Part shown: piece after piece, positions 37,016 through 50,200 of the stretch | Layout: every line of letters starts with the position of its first letter | Numbering within the stretch: the first letter of the stretch is position 1 | Origin: Chrysomallon squamiferum | Lineage: Eukaryota > Mollusca > Gastropoda > Neomphalida > Peltospiridae | Direction of reading: 5' to 3' | NCBI GenBank assembly: GCA_012295275.1 | Contig: CM022666.1 | Location: forward strand, 241,001-305,000 | Length of the DNA stretch: 64,000 bases | The notes under the pieces: generated by a model | Seen by the model: only the letters and a program-made list of their open reading frames with translations | Databases searched by the model: none | What the model was told of the DNA's origin: nothing | Translations under genes and position numbers: made by a program

Positions 37016-37087
<72 letters not shown>

Positions 37088-37169
37088 CAACAAATCAGTA
37101 AGAGAGCAATATCTAACTTAAAATCTAAATTATAATTTTTCGCCAAATTTGTATTTCTCTACCTAATCA

Positions 37170-37239
<70 letters not shown>

Positions 37240-38685
37240 TACACACATATTTGTAGCTGCAAAGGTAGAGATGAACGTGAATCCATATCCTGTTAGCGAA
37301 GGAATTACAACCAGAATCAAATGCAGTCTTCGTGATGCAAATAAAATTCAAGAAATACACAATGTGAAAATAAGAAGGAAGCTGATCAATCAGGACAGTT
37401 TTACCGATGTCGCTGCTGCTTACGATGGAAAAGATTCTGGTAAAGCTACTCTTATAGAAACGGAAATAAAAGGTATAAAATCAGTGACAGGAAAGTGTGA
37501 CAACAGTGACATGGCAGGATCCTTTGTACAAATTCTGTCACGGATTAGAAAATCTGATTCAGGCATTTACGAGTGTTCTGTCGACTTTTCTGACTCGAGA
37601 GGCTCCCAGCAACATTCTACTGCTTTCTTTGAGGTCAAAGTTCTAGGTTAGTGAATATATTAATTTACTTATGTTTAACTATATACGTGCTACAGTTTTA
37701 TTTATAATACCGATATATTTTTATGTTTATTTAAAAAAAAATTTTAAACTTTTTTTTTCTTTTGGAATTACCTTAATTAGTGGTTTAAATTTAAGATTCC
37801 TTTTTAATTTGCAGATAAATCTTTAGCAGTACAGTCTACCATCGGTTTGTATATTATTTAATTTTTACTTCGAATCTTGAATAGCTTTTACTTTTTATGA
37901 TAGTGACGTAATATAATTCAGACTGGAGCAAACGTTTATAGATTTTTTTTCCCGTGATAGCGACATCAGTCCCTCAGTCCGAAAAAGCACAGGCGGATAA
38001 GAACCCCCCAGTAGAAATGCAAGGAAGAACACCCCCCTCAAATGAAATATACTAAGGTCCCTGATCTCAGTTTAGTAGAATGTGACTGTGTATGCATTGA
38101 TATAAATTCTCTCTTCAAATTGTATCCTTCATCTTAATTGTGATTGTTATGTCGTTTTAATTAATTAAGTTGATAGTCATTTCATTATTATGCTGATTTT
38201 GATAAATATATGTAGTAAGTTTAATTTCATAAAGTGGTTGTTTGCAAACTTTTGTATCGGGAAGTTTTGTCCTACAATAAGTTTCATCTGGGGTGCCTTT
38301 GTCCTACCTTATTTTTTTTCACTGGGACTTTTGTCCTACTTCGATGTTTCAGCGATTGTCCTACCTTGCAAATCTACTAGAGGAAGGGACTTTTATCCTG
38401 GGGTCTTATTTCTTACATTCGTTTTTTCGCAATTTGCCTTTAACCTCTTGTGTTTGAAACGTGACTGAAATATAGGATGTATATATATTCTGAAAGGTGA
38501 TCGAATTGGAACATATGTGGTTGAACAAATCTATGTATTAACATCCAAATATTTGAATTTCATTTTAAAAAGCTTGTATTCAAATCCACACGTAAATATT
38601 TCTGCGTTTAATATTTTGCAATTATTATCATTATTAATATTATTATTATTAATGTTGTTGTTGTTGTTGTTATTCTGATTGTCAT

Positions 38686-38733
<48 letters not shown>

Positions 38734-39206
38734 AACTACTACTATTATTGTTTTTTTTTCCTGTTAATATATGTATTAATATTTGAATTTCATTTAATAA
38801 AAACGCGTTTGTTTCTATCCAGGCGTAAATCATTTTGCGATGTATATTTTGCATTTATTATTATTATTGCTGTTGTTTTTCTTCTTCTTATGACTGTCAT
38901 AATTATTATTATTATTTACTACTACTACTACTACTACTATTATTTTATTTCTTTTGTTGCTGTTGGTACTGGCTTTTTTGTGTTGTTGTTATTATTATTA
39001 TTATTATTATTATTTTTATGATTTAAACATAATTTTAATTTTATTATTTTTTTGTTTTTGTTTAAGGATCAGGTTCTGTGGCCATTGTTCCATATACTAT
39101 GGCAGTTCTCCCTGGTTTTGCTTTTGTTGCTTTCGTTGTATACAAAGTGCGAACTCAACGACGTCAAACTAAACGTCATATTTCTACAAAGAAAAGTATT
39201 AATTGA
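30299..39206 (+). CDS. Gene 3: five-Ig membrane receptor with damaged hinge 2 and lost 3' end
   Basis: Exons: 30299-30344, 31246-31638, 31988-32017, 33114-33512, (34389-34417), 34815-35201, 35657-35686, 35985-36383, 36794-36826, 37257-37646, 37815-37844 and 39067-39206. Hinge 2 is 29 nt. If included, it puts a TGA as the second codon read in the Ig3 exon; if skipped, the frame is restored and the product is 758 residues ending ...KKSIN. The DAETT exon and its surroundings are missing through a deletion of about 3.3 kb. The transmembrane helix is the most altered in the array and contains a Pro (AVLPGFAFVAF). Either a diverging receptor relying on exon skipping, a secreted two-Ig form, or an early pseudogene. 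The remaining frames are open, which favours a gene under recent constraint. Confidence 0.68.
31246..31638 (+). CDS. Gene 3 Ig1 domain exon
   Basis: 393 nt after a (TTTA)n-rich acceptor region. Shares VCVVYTQW with gene 2, but the F-G loop is wholly different: LNLYRDSAVHMIFGR. Confidence 0.92.
31988..32017 (+). CDS. Gene 3 hinge 1 mini-exon
   Basis: 30 nt, identical to the gene 2 exon (NAVFPKSIIRG); (TA)n follows the donor at 32034-32069. Confidence 0.78.
33114..33512 (+). CDS. Gene 3 Ig2 domain exon
   Basis: 399 nt. Changed inner loop (VIKRKFPDNFEPITLAS) and a new possible glycosylation site (RNVTNS). Last Cys in YICHIQ. Confidence 0.92.
33700..33825. repeat. (TTA)n, (GTT)n and (TTTA)n cluster, gene 3 intron
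   Basis: Consecutive simple repeats between Ig2 and hinge 2. They also explain the poly-Ile/Val reading frame here. Confidence 0.93.
34389..34417 (+). pseudogene. Gene 3 hinge 2 mini-exon with 1-nt deletion
   Basis: 29 nt against 30 in the other four units. TCAAGACC of gene 2 is TCAGACC here. Acceptor (TTTTACAG) and donor (GTATTT) are intact. Included, it reads PLSDQHRKFK then L-stop in Ig3. Confidence 0.8.
34815..35201 (+). CDS. Gene 3 Ig3 domain exon
   Basis: 387 nt, open in the usual frame. B-C region KIARIVAVQNLEDFILKRKL, KCYCHYVNVSG kept. In frame only if hinge 2 is skipped. Confidence 0.9.
35313..35370. repeat. (TAA)n tract, gene 3 intron
   Basis: About 19 TAA copies followed by GAC/GAA codon-like repeats. 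Confidence 0.93.
35657..35686 (+). CDS. Gene 3 hinge 3 mini-exon
   Basis: 30 nt, TTTTCAG acceptor. Same SSSKQPTAPQ as genes 1, 2 and 4. Confidence 0.76.
35985..36383 (+). CDS. Gene 3 Ig4 domain exon
   Basis: 399 nt after (TTA)n. Few differences from gene 1: EIDMWTMNLSG and ETSSYI. Confidence 0.93.
36794..36826 (+). CDS. Gene 3 hinge 4 mini-exon
   Basis: 33 nt, reads RIGKPFAKPHR; GTATGT donor. Confidence 0.75.
37017..37243. repeat. (TAA)23, (TA)n and (CA)n tracts before gene 3 Ig5
   Basis: (TAA)n 37017-37086, (TA)n 37175-37229 and (CA)n to 37243. The tracts end about 13 nt before the Ig5 acceptor AG. Confidence 0.96.
37257..37646 (+). CDS. Gene 3 Ig5 domain exon
   Basis: 390 nt, one codon shorter than in other units (FVQILSRIRK against FVQILLSQIRK). 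Frame kept. Loop after last Cys SVDFSDSRGSQQHSTA. Confidence 0.91.
37815..37844 (+). CDS. Gene 3 hinge 5 mini-exon
   Basis: 30 nt, diverged sequence DKSLAVQSTI; GTTTGT donor kept. Confidence 0.74.
37845..39066. other. Gene 3 intron before the transmembrane exon
   Basis: Non-coding. Conserved block at about 37935-38075, the clearest GGGACTTTTGTCCTAC-type repeats (38255-38405), and (TAC)n 38685-38733. Confidence 0.7.
39067..39206 (+). CDS. Gene 3 transmembrane and tail exon
   Basis: TTTAAG acceptor. Linker GSGSVAIVPYT, helix MAVLPGFAFVAFVVYKV, tail RTQRRQTKRHISTKKSIN then TGA. A 28-nt deletion between TTAATT repeats removed the FYLHLFL coding part, bringing in a new stop at 39204-39206. Confidence 0.8.
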
Positions 39207-39369
39207 AAGATCACATTTGGTGAATATCAAAGTATTTGATACAGATTTCTGACTCATTTGACGTTAACACTAAAGAATAACGACAGTTTTTTATCAATAG
39301 GATTTTTTTTTTTTACGAATATACGTTTATACTTTATCATCAAAGAATACTGAAAGAGAGATAAAGAGA

Positions 39370-39372
<3 letters not shown>

Positions 39373-39444
<72 letters not shown>
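39373..39444. repeat. (GA)36 microsatellite after gene 3
   Basis: Pure AG dinucleotide run, only about 170 nt from the gene 3 stop codon because of the deletion. Confidence 0.96.
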
Positions 39445-39446
<2 letters not shown>

Positions 39447-41163
39447 GAATAATATTTATAGCTGTTCATTTGTTCCATGAAACTTTATGTTATTAATTAA
39501 GGCAAATTTGAAAATCTATGTTTTTCATTTTACCAAATTGCAATCGGTTACCCCTGTATCATTGTCAATGAGGAAAAAGATATGTTTCTATTAAAAAGTG
39601 AATGTAAATTTCTGAAATTCATTAATAACAGTGTCGAATAGTTTGAAATAGCATACAAATAATAATAAGAACAAGAAGAAGAAGGAAAAGAAGAAGAATA
39701 TGATGATGATGAAGTAGAAAAAGAACACGAAGAAGAGTATGAAGAAGAAAACGAAGAAGAGTATGAAGAGTATGTATGTCCATGTATCTACCTATATCAA
39801 GAAGAAGAAAAGAAAAAGAAAGAAAATCTGAAATGTTAATTTTTGAAAGGGGAGGTTCATTTTTCTTCTTCTAACAAGTTACAATTTTCTTCAGCATTGA
39901 CTTACAATCTTAGTGCTATTATATTATTGTAACCTGTCCTCCTCAGAGAGGGCTGAAATAACTTTATAATGAGAGTATATTAAGAACACATGGACAAAAT
40001 CTGAATAGTGAATTACGATGTAAGAGTACTTAAAAATAACACATACAGTGTTTAGTGATGTGACTGTAAATGAAGCTGAAGCTGATTTTCACTTGAAAAT
40101 ATTTAAGAAGTGACTTTTGAATACGTTTCTGAGAACCTGTTTGAATGTGTGAGCGGATTTTATTAAGCAAATTTCAAAACAAAGAGGAGATTAAATATGG
40201 AAATTTGTACTGTGTGACCTATGTTATTATTTATTATGTCTGTAATATGTTTCGAGCGAAGTTTCAACCTTATCTTAACATAACACGCTTATCATTATTC
40301 CACTAACACTAACTAAACACATATTCCATAATGAGTTGCAGTATTATTTCAAAAGGTATTCCTTAAAGAGTAGAAGGAGAAGAAGAAAAATCCTAACTAC
40401 CATTGAACAAGAAGGTTAGTTTTAGATCGCAACAACAGCTGAGAAACTGAAATCACATGATCGTTCATTTTTCGGGTATCAGAAATAAGTAAACTTCTGA
40501 AAACCTTCATAGATTTTGTGTTGAAGCTCTCCAACACACAATCTGTAACTAACATTATTGCGACAAGTGATGTGCAAAAATAACCTAGATTCAACAATTA
40601 AATCGTAATTTTATGCGGTTAAATCGACATTTTATCAAAAGAATGATCATTTTGCTTACAGACAGAAGCTTTCAAACAAGATTTGTTAGGTTCTGGTTAC
40701 GGAAAATCGACTAAATCAGTAGCTTTCTGACCCGAGAGGAATGCGTCTTCAGTGTCCACAACTTAAAGCTTTATTCGCCAGACAATACGACGGCTCAGAT
40801 CTGGCTGGTGGTCGTGAAGTTTCTACAGTTCTAAAATATGAAACATTGATCCTTCGATGATATATTGTTGAAACGAATATGTTGCTTGAAAAAAGTGGAG
40901 AGACTTTATATAATTTTTTTTATCAAGGTTTTCCAGTTATATTCAATACTAATGAAGCTAAAATATTGTTTTTCTATGTAGTCAAGTCCGTTTGAAAGGA
41001 AGATGTCTCGTAGTTAACCTCAAGAGCGTAAAAAGTAATGTATGAACATAACGATTTGGAGGCTACCCGAAGGCACATCTGATTGAAATTAAATGGTTTT
41101 TTTGTTGGTTGTTGATTTGTTGTTGTTTTTTGTTATTGTTTTTGTTTGTTTATTTATTTATTT

Positions 41164-41196
<33 letters not shown>

Positions 41197-41403
41197 CTTT
41201 TTTTTTTTTTTATTTCACTATTCGAGATAACATTCGTGCAGAACGCACAAGGAGAAGACTTCAAACTTTCTATTCATGCAAGATTTAATCAGATAAGACC
41301 TGAACAGTACAAATCAAGTCTTCAAATTCAGTAGAAAAAACGACAACAGTATGATGGACCAAAAATATAAGCTTTTGGAGTACCTACGCTAAAGCTTCTA
41401 AAA

Positions 41404-41445
41404 TATAAATATGCTATTACGTCATACGAGACCCACGCTACGTCA
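41404..41445 (+). promoter_or_regulatory. Gene 4 promoter-proximal TATA-like and CRE-like motifs
   Basis: TATAAA at 41404-41409 and direct ACGTCAtacgagaccc / ACGTCAtatgagaccc copies at 41419 and 41440. Start codon 41481. Confidence 0.38.
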
Positions 41446-41480
41446 TATGAGACCCAAATTTGTAGTTAATACATTTCATC

Positions 41481-41529
41481 ATGTCAGACTGGATTTTCTA
41501 TTTATTATGTTTTGCGGTTTGGCCAGTGG
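41481..41529 (+). CDS. Gene 4 signal-peptide exon
   Basis: 49 nt, MSDWIFYLLCFAVWPV, GTAAGT donor after GTGG. Confidence 0.78.
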
Positions 41530-43533
41530 GTAAGTGAACTGCTAGATCAGTTTGATACATTTCTAATAAAAGGGAGTTTACTCAAAATTTCTAAATTACT
41601 GAATTTCAAAAGAAACAATTAGCACTTTGAAGTTTTTGAATTGGATAAGTAATTTATGAGCTATGTCAAATCAAAGATGCAGAAATTACGTTACGTCTTG
41701 AAACAAACGTGGCACCACAAATATCACAATTTTGCTGTTCTTGTACATTTATTTTCAATTTTTATCCAGTTGTTGTGAAATTTTGAATACTATTAAAACA
41801 GACACTATGAAAGTCAACTATCAACATTTTATTATTCAGTGTAGACCTTGGCATATAAAATAGACACGCACGCACCCATCTCTCAACGCAGAAAGTGAAA
41901 ATAATGTTTTGGTCCCGTAACATTTGAAAACAAAAATATATATAGTTGATCCATACTTGATAAAGATAAATATTTATGTATTGTATAGAGTATAAAGTAT
42001 ACTAAATATTATATTTGATTTTAATAATAAAAAAATGTAATAATGTAAAACCAATAGACGAATGAACTGTTTCTAGCCCCTACCAGTACATTGCAACTAA
42101 CAACCCAACAACCGTAACAAATGTGGTTATAAATTTGCCCACCATTTTGAAAGAGAGTAGCGAAGCTTTCCATTATAGTATTGAAGGCAGTTAATATTTT
42201 CATAAATTACGTTAAAATGTTTTTAAATATCAAAAAAGTATTCATACATAAAATAAATAGCATTAAACAAAATTAGATTTTGCATTTGTAAACCGTCAGT
42301 GATTATATAATGGCAATTAATCGTCTTCTGAATTACACAATCTGTTGTCACTACTGCAGACGATATTCCGCGATTTTAATGTTTGATCATCGTGTGTTTG
42401 GTATATCGGTTCAAAAACTTTGCAAGTCTACTTCAGCCCAACATTAGTTTGATCTAGAACTAATATCTACTTGTTCAGAAGATATTTATTTACATAACAG
42501 AAATAGTGATATCAATTTGATTACATTTAATTCCAGGAAACGTTCGTTTTCACTTCTTTCTTCCAGCGATTACAGGTTAAAAATAACTGACGTTGTTTTC
42601 GCTATGATCACGTGATTGCTCATTGGTTTATTTGTATGGAAGGGCTGAAGGCATAATCGTCTGTTGAAGTGAACGGGTATTTGGCCGCTATATAAAAAAA
42701 AAAAAATAATAATAACAAATGGAAACGCGCGTGTTGATTAACTAAGTGTTTTATTTGTTTTATATATATACGGTATTAATAACATAACACAATTAAAGTA
42801 ATATATTTAAATGACATTTAATGAACACTTTTGTTAATTTCTGTAAATAATATTAAAGCTCATTATGTACAGTTTGAATTGAAAATGATGAGCTGTTATC
42901 GGTAAAACAAAGGAATTCGCGTAACGTCATCTGGGTTTAGCGAACTGCCTACTACTACTATTACTACTACTACTGTTAATACTACTACTACTACTAATAA
43001 TAATAATTATTATTATTATAGAACAAATAAATGCGTTAATGAAATAAACAAAATCTGAAGCAAATGCTGACGCAAACGCTATCAAGAATTGTACAAAATC
43101 AACTCCTAACTTTACCTTTTCAAGCCAAATGAATAAACGAAATAACATGAAAATGAATTAAATGTAAACAAATAATAATAAATTTAGGAAAGCTTTTATG
43201 CTATAATTTATCCAAATGCAAAATATGGAATTAAAACAAATAACAATTAAATAAAACAACAAAGGAGGCTCTAGTCAAGCAGTGATAAATACGCGGGTTT
43301 TTTATATACTTTTGGTGCTACTAAAAGCAGGTCTGATTTCATTTATGTTGTCACTCGAGAATCGTGCGGTTGTGAGTTCATTTTGGAGGAAGGGACTGAA
43401 ATGAAAGCGTAGTATAGAGGATTGAAATGGTTGTCACAGTTTGTAATGCGGTGTGATATTAAACATGTTTTGTAATCTGGTTATCAAGAGGAGGGAGTTT
43501 ATAAAAAATATTTTCTCCCCACGGAACTGCGTC

Positions 43534-43573
<40 letters not shown>

Positions 43574-43688
43574 TACTTCTAATTATTATTTTTGTTTTTA
43601 AAGAAAATAAACTAACAGAATATTTGTTTAGCTATTCGTTTGTTGCATGAAGCTTACAACTTTTTGGTATTCATTAATGCAGAGAGGA

Positions 43689-43753
<65 letters not shown>

Positions 43754-44650
43754 TGTGTGTATCGATATTTTTCATTTTAGCAAATTACTACCGATTAGTT
43801 GTACTTTTATTTTTAAAGAAAGAGAAGAAAAAGGAAACAAAATAATTACGTATGTATGCATATATGTATGTAATGCACGTTATACATAAATATGATTCTT
43901 TCTTTTTCTTCTTCTTTGTTTGTTTGTTTACAGTTAAAGGGGTGCTGATGACAGTAAGACCTAATCCTATTTATGAAGGGGATGCTATGATAATTAGATG
44001 TGATATTGAAGATGCCAGTCAAATCATTGTTTTGTTCTCCGTATATTTAAGAAGGAAACCTCTCCGTGATGAAAATTATACGACCTTAGGCTGTGCATTA
44101 CCACTGAAACAGAATGGTACAGCGTATCTCTGTGATGAGACTTTAAAATCAGTAGCAACAGTAACAGGAAAAGCTGACGACGTGAACCCTGCAGAAAGTT
44201 TTATGCAAGTAGTACTGAAACCGGTGACTAGCGATGTTATAGGACATTACGTATGCCAGTTCGTTTATGCTATGCCAAACTCACTCATAAGATCTGCCAG
44301 AGCTTACATTAAAGTTAATGTTCTGAGTAAGAGAACTATTAATACATTTATTTTTAGTTAGTTCCTGTACGCCATTTGTAAAATAGATAGTAGAATCATG
44401 GCTGTGAAGTTATAATGATTAGTTCTTGCATTATTCAAAAATAACCATTAATAATAATACAATTATGTCTAACATGCCTTAGCTTACTTCCACGTAAATT
44501 AATCCTCTAAAATGAAAGAAAAGTTTTCATTTACTCACAGTAAACACAAATGCATTTTGTTTTCTTTTTTCATTGTTTATATCATTTGTTTTATATTTAC
44601 AGATAGCGTGTTGCCAAAGTCAATAATTAGAGGTTTGTGTAGTGTATTAT

Positions 44651-44734
<84 letters not shown>

Positions 44735-47232
44735 TGTTACTTTTTTTTTTCTCTGACTGAAAAGAAACTGTTAGAATATACCAATTATGTTTTGGTCGGC
44801 ATATAATTTTCGGTTGCAAAACAAGCTACAAAACATACAACTTTTAACACATATTTTAAATAAATATACTAATTCACCTTTAAGCATAACATTTTTATTT
44901 TATAAATCCCTTAAGGAAATATATAGTGATTACTTTGAATTTAACCAGTACATCGTGTTAAACTATTTGTGGTAAATACTGTTATCGTAAAAGACCTGAA
45001 ACATTTATTAGTAAAGATAATAACTTTCACCTTTGTTTCCTTAAATATGCAGCAATCAATAGAGAACAATCGTGACACAGAGGTACTTCTGAATCGGTAC
45101 TTCTGAAATATGTTAGAAATGAAAGATAAATGAAACACATATTCTTTGATTTTAATGTTAGTCTTGTGATTCTCAAGGCGATGGACACACAAGTTGTGAA
45201 GACGCTCCTGCAGCTGGACGAAGTGTCGACGAACCTGGCGTCGAGGTGGGTTGTCAGCCACGTCCTGCTGGATGATGGTGCCCACTATCGCCTGCTCACC
45301 TTAAAGCCCATCAATAACTCGCCAGGTTGATGGGTGGTAGTAGCCCACAAGGTTGAAGAACATATTGTTCCAACCTTCACATTAGTTGGTCGTACGAGGA
45401 TTATTGCTCATGGTGGCGTCATGAACGTTGCACAGGACTGGAGCAAACACTGGTGGAACACGGCGCAACCTGAGCTGCTTACCGGGCCTGTCTGCTGGCT
45501 GCTCAGTCTGTTGGAAAGAACCACTGACGTATGTACGATCAAAGTACGTAAGTAAGTCCTCGACTTTAGATGGATCTTGCAGCACGACAGCTTTTAGATG
45601 TTCCATACCCTCCTCAACTTGATCTAATGGCAAAAAGGCAAGAGCATCCATCGTGCCACAGAACAGGCATCGGCCATGTAGTGTGGACCCAAGCCTAAGT
45701 CCTGAATCTTACACCAGGTGCTTTGTGTCAGGTGATAGAAGCATCCCTTATTTGTAACATGACGATCGAAGACAGCAAGGACAGCTCACAGTACACCATC
45801 CTGAAAGTACTCTATCCTAATCAGTAAGCTAAACCCAAGCTAGACCCAATGTGAAGGACCTTTCTTTAAGCCTGCCTATTTAATAAGTGTAACAATTCAG
45901 CACCCTTGCACAATATGAAACTCCTTTCGTTAATGTAGCCTAATCAATAAGCTTAACAATTACCCTATGCATACTATGATGCTACATTCAATACTATACA
46001 AACCAATACATTTTGTGACTTTTTTCCAGTCACCGATGAATTAGATCAGTGAATTCTATACTTCTTTTTATCAAGATTATAGAAATTCTGTCTACAACAT
46101 TAGTATATTTCCGTTTCAAAAGCAAGTTTTAGCAATCGGAGCATTAAGAATATAGTTACCTATATCCATCTAAATTTGTCTGTTGTTCAGTTGAAACAAA
46201 ATTATCCGCTAAGGTTCCAACAGTCTCTCCCAAGGCTTGTCTAGGCTCTGGTATTTTCCCTCTAAGAAGAAAAAACCAGAAGATTCAGTATTTACCAACG
46301 AGACATACAGGCTATCATTTCAACTAACACAAAGACTTTCAACAAACAAGTGTCTAAAGAGTGTGATACATCTCTACACATGTTGAGCCAGGGAACACAT
46401 TATTGCCAGACGGCATTACTCACTACCTTCACATCCATGTACACAAACTGAATATTTTATCTGCATAGAAGAAATCACTTTCTAATATTTACATCCCGCC
46501 TATTTCACAGTCCGGGAATCGTTGCACAGAAAATTGACAGATTGAAATTATAATAATATCAAATGTTAAAAATTGAAATATCAACTAGAAATTGAAAATC
46601 TAAAATTATAGGCAGTTTAACTTAAACGATTTTGAAATATTTTATCTCTACTTTTTTAGTTGTATCTGATGAAGTAAAACTGACATTAGATTCGAATCCT
46701 GCCTACGAAAGAACCCCTCTAGTAATCAGATGTGAACCTGGTACCTCCGAAGAAGTCGAGGATGTAAGGTCTCTAGCAATAAGAAGACAATTTCCCTACG
46801 ATTATGAACCAACTACTATAGCTAGTGCTGCTACCAAAGAGGAAATGGGTGAAGCCACTATCAAAGACACAGATTTAGAGAAAACAGCAACTGTTTCAGG
46901 ATTGTGTGACGGGAGAAACGTAAAGAATTCTTATATTGAGCTTATACTGCCGGTCATGACTAGCAATGATTCAGCAGAGTACATTTGCTACATCGAATAT
47001 GAAAACCCAGATGAAGATATTCTGAATTCTGAGGTTTCTAGGAAAATCACTGTTGCACGTAAGTGATGACGTCAGTTTAACGTAATTACTCTCAATGATG
47101 CACAGGATTTTATTTATTTTTTTTTTTTTAATTTAATACATTTTTATTTATTTATTATTTTTATTATGAAACGAAATATTTCTATTTTTCTGGTTTATTC
47201 ACCATATATAAACTTTTTCTTTGATTTTTATT

Positions 47233-47264
<32 letters not shown>

Positions 47265-50200
47265 TAATGTGGTAGCATTTCGAATAATATAATTCCACAT
47301 CTAAATAATTTCAGGCATTTTCTTTTTTCCTAAGGAACTGTTTAAACATTTGCTATAGACAAATAAAACAGGAGCAACTTTCAGTGACCCATATTTCCTA
47401 GAAAGAAGTTAATTAATAACACAGTTTTAACAAAAAGGTGGCTAAATACCCAGAATTTCGAACATCAGTTCCTTCCTCATTATCTTTATCGAATATATTC
47501 AGCGGGTTTGCTATCTCATAGCAATTAAATAAAAGCTGTATCTTTGATATCTAATAATTGTTTATTGTGAAACGTGCTGGTATGTCTTTGAAGAAAATAC
47601 GATATTCTGTTCAAAAAATATTGGAATTGCTCTAATTTCTCGTTCGTGTTTCGTGTGTCGAAGAACTGTACATTCTTTCATCACCACTGAAATCATTTTA
47701 GATGATAGAATAAGACGATAATAAAGAAAAGTTTATAATTTTCTCTGTTCTCTTTAACAGCATTCTCCAAACAAACACCGGAAGTTCAAGGTACGTTTTA
47801 TAATTTGATGTAATAGTTTACAGAATGTGAATGTTCTAGTCAATAAAACGTCTGTCAGAATATTCCAGTGAGAAGATTTCTAATACACAGTTACGTAGCC
47901 TGAAACAGACACGATTTGCACCATTAAATACACTGAAAACTCGAAATAAAATAGTTTTGTAAACAGAATCAGATAATTATTAAATTTGCATCCTATAGGG
48001 AAATTATTTTTACTATCATTGTAAAAACAATACTTACAGATAATATTTAGGTGACTGTGTGTTCATAGGGAACCGCCCCATAGTCAGAGATATTTACTTT
48101 CTAACCAAACAAATGTTTCCACTTTTATAAGTGTTCACAGCACCAAATATGATGTGTGGCAAGCATAAATACATGTTATATGATATTTATTATTATTATT
48201 ATTGGTATTGGTATTGTGTGTTTATGTATGTGTATATGTGTGTCCGTGTGTACACACACACATACACACACGCACATACAAATATGTATTTTTAGCTGTG
48301 ACCGATGTACTGTACATGAATATAATTCCACATACTGTGTATGAAGGAACTCGTGTGACAATCACATGCAAAATTGCCAGACTTCTTTCAGTTCAAAATC
48401 TCGGTGGTTTTATTCTAAAGCGAAAATTGTTAAATGAGGAGGAAACAACAATAGCTTATGCTTGGTCATTAAGAAACAACGGCAAAGCCGGATCAATAGG
48501 AATGAATAAAGGAAAAGTGACAGGAAAGTGTCAGAACAGTGACAAAAAGGGATCTTTCCTACAGATTGAACTGCTACCAATGAACATCTCTGATTCAGCT
48601 CAGTACAAATGTTACTGTTATTATGTGAATGTTACTGGTCTGCACACGGCTTCTGTAGTTTATGCAGATGTCACAGTCCAGAGTAAGTAAACACATTCTT
48701 TTCTTTTTCTAAAATATGAACATGGTTCTCAAAATGAATTAAAATATGATTTGATGAAAAGTATAGAAAGCAAAAAAAAAACCAATAACCATAGTAATAA
48801 AAACTGTTAACAATAATACCAATAATAATAATAATAATAATATCAGAAGAAGAAGGAGGAGGAGGAGGAGAAGAAGAAAAAAAGAATAATAAGGAGAAGA
48901 AGTAAGAGAAAGAGAATTTGACAAAATAAAAAATACAAACAAAAGATTCTGAATAAAACAGAAACGATTTTTAAAAAAAGTATATTGTTATTATTATTAG
49001 AGTCGTAATATATTAATAGCAATACGTTATTGTTTTCTAAATTATCTAGATATGTACCTTTTTTAAATCGTAATGTTCGATTTAGCTTTCCATTTCAAAT
49101 ACATTGTTTTCTTTCATTACTTTACAGGTTCTTCAAAACAACCTACTGCACCTCAAGGTTTTATATCATTTTATTTCGTGTCAAGAATTACATTACGTTA
49201 TTGTTTTTGATAAACTACATTTTCTTCCTCTTATCTCAGAAGAAATAATAACTTTACGTAATGATATCGTCTTAAATTCATTACTAATCTTCAAAACTAA
49301 TATTCACTGAACAGTCTTCTAATAAAGAATTCATGTTAACTAAGAAAGCATATTTAATTGTACACTAAGTCATTATCATCAGCAACACCATCGTCATTAT
49401 TATTATTATTATTATTATTATTAATTTGTTTAGTTATTGTTGAGAAAGCAAGGTTGACAGTATATCCAAATCCTGTCTATGAAGGCGTACCTATGACAGT
49501 TACATGCAGTGTTGGTAACATCACCCAGGTCGAAAGATTAGATATGATTGGATTAAAGAGAAAACTTGTCAGTGAAGCACAACCAATCCTTATCACTAGA
49601 GCTAAAGGAAACGAAAATGGTGGTAAAGCCAGATTGGAAGAGTCAAGTTTAAAATCAACCTCAACAGTGAGAGGAAAATGTGACAACAATGACAAAACTG
49701 GATCTTTCGTGGAAATTAGTTTATGGGCAATGAATATGTCTGGTATAATAAAATACATATGTTTCATCAATTACACTGACACATCCGGGGAAATTATTCA
49801 GTATGAAACTTCAGCCTACATCACAGTTCTCAGTATGTAAAAATTTAATTTACCATAGTTACATGGGTTGTGATAATAAGACATTGATTTTGTTGGACTT
49901 GACAAACAATGTAAAACAATGTAAATTTAGATAATTAGACAATTGTTTCGAATTTTAAAACTGACTCAGTATTATATTTTTCTATGTAAAGTATTTAAGA
50001 TATTTCAGTCAATACAAAATCAATCAATCAATAAAATAAAATAAAATAAAATAAAATTTAAATAAAAATGAAATGATTGTGTGAAAAAAACAATTCAAAC
50101 TTCAACTTGAATTCTGCCTTTGAAACATCTTCTTTCACTACGTGTCCTGTACGCTAATAAAACAAAATTCGGTGCTGTCGTCTTTCGTGTATGTCATCTA

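Larger units (their letters stand above)
39207..41480. other. Shortened intergenic region, gene 3 to gene 4
   Basis: No gene seen. The deletion junction lies near 39240-39260. After it come the (GA)n tract, a GAA/AAG-rich purine stretch (39660-39830) and gene 4 promoter sequence. ACGTCA occurs at 41419 and 41440. Confidence 0.65.

Noticed and set aside
37017-37229. Regular direct repeats resembling an array
   Set aside because: They are 2-3 nt simple repeats without spacers; not a CRISPR array, and the genome is eukaryotic.
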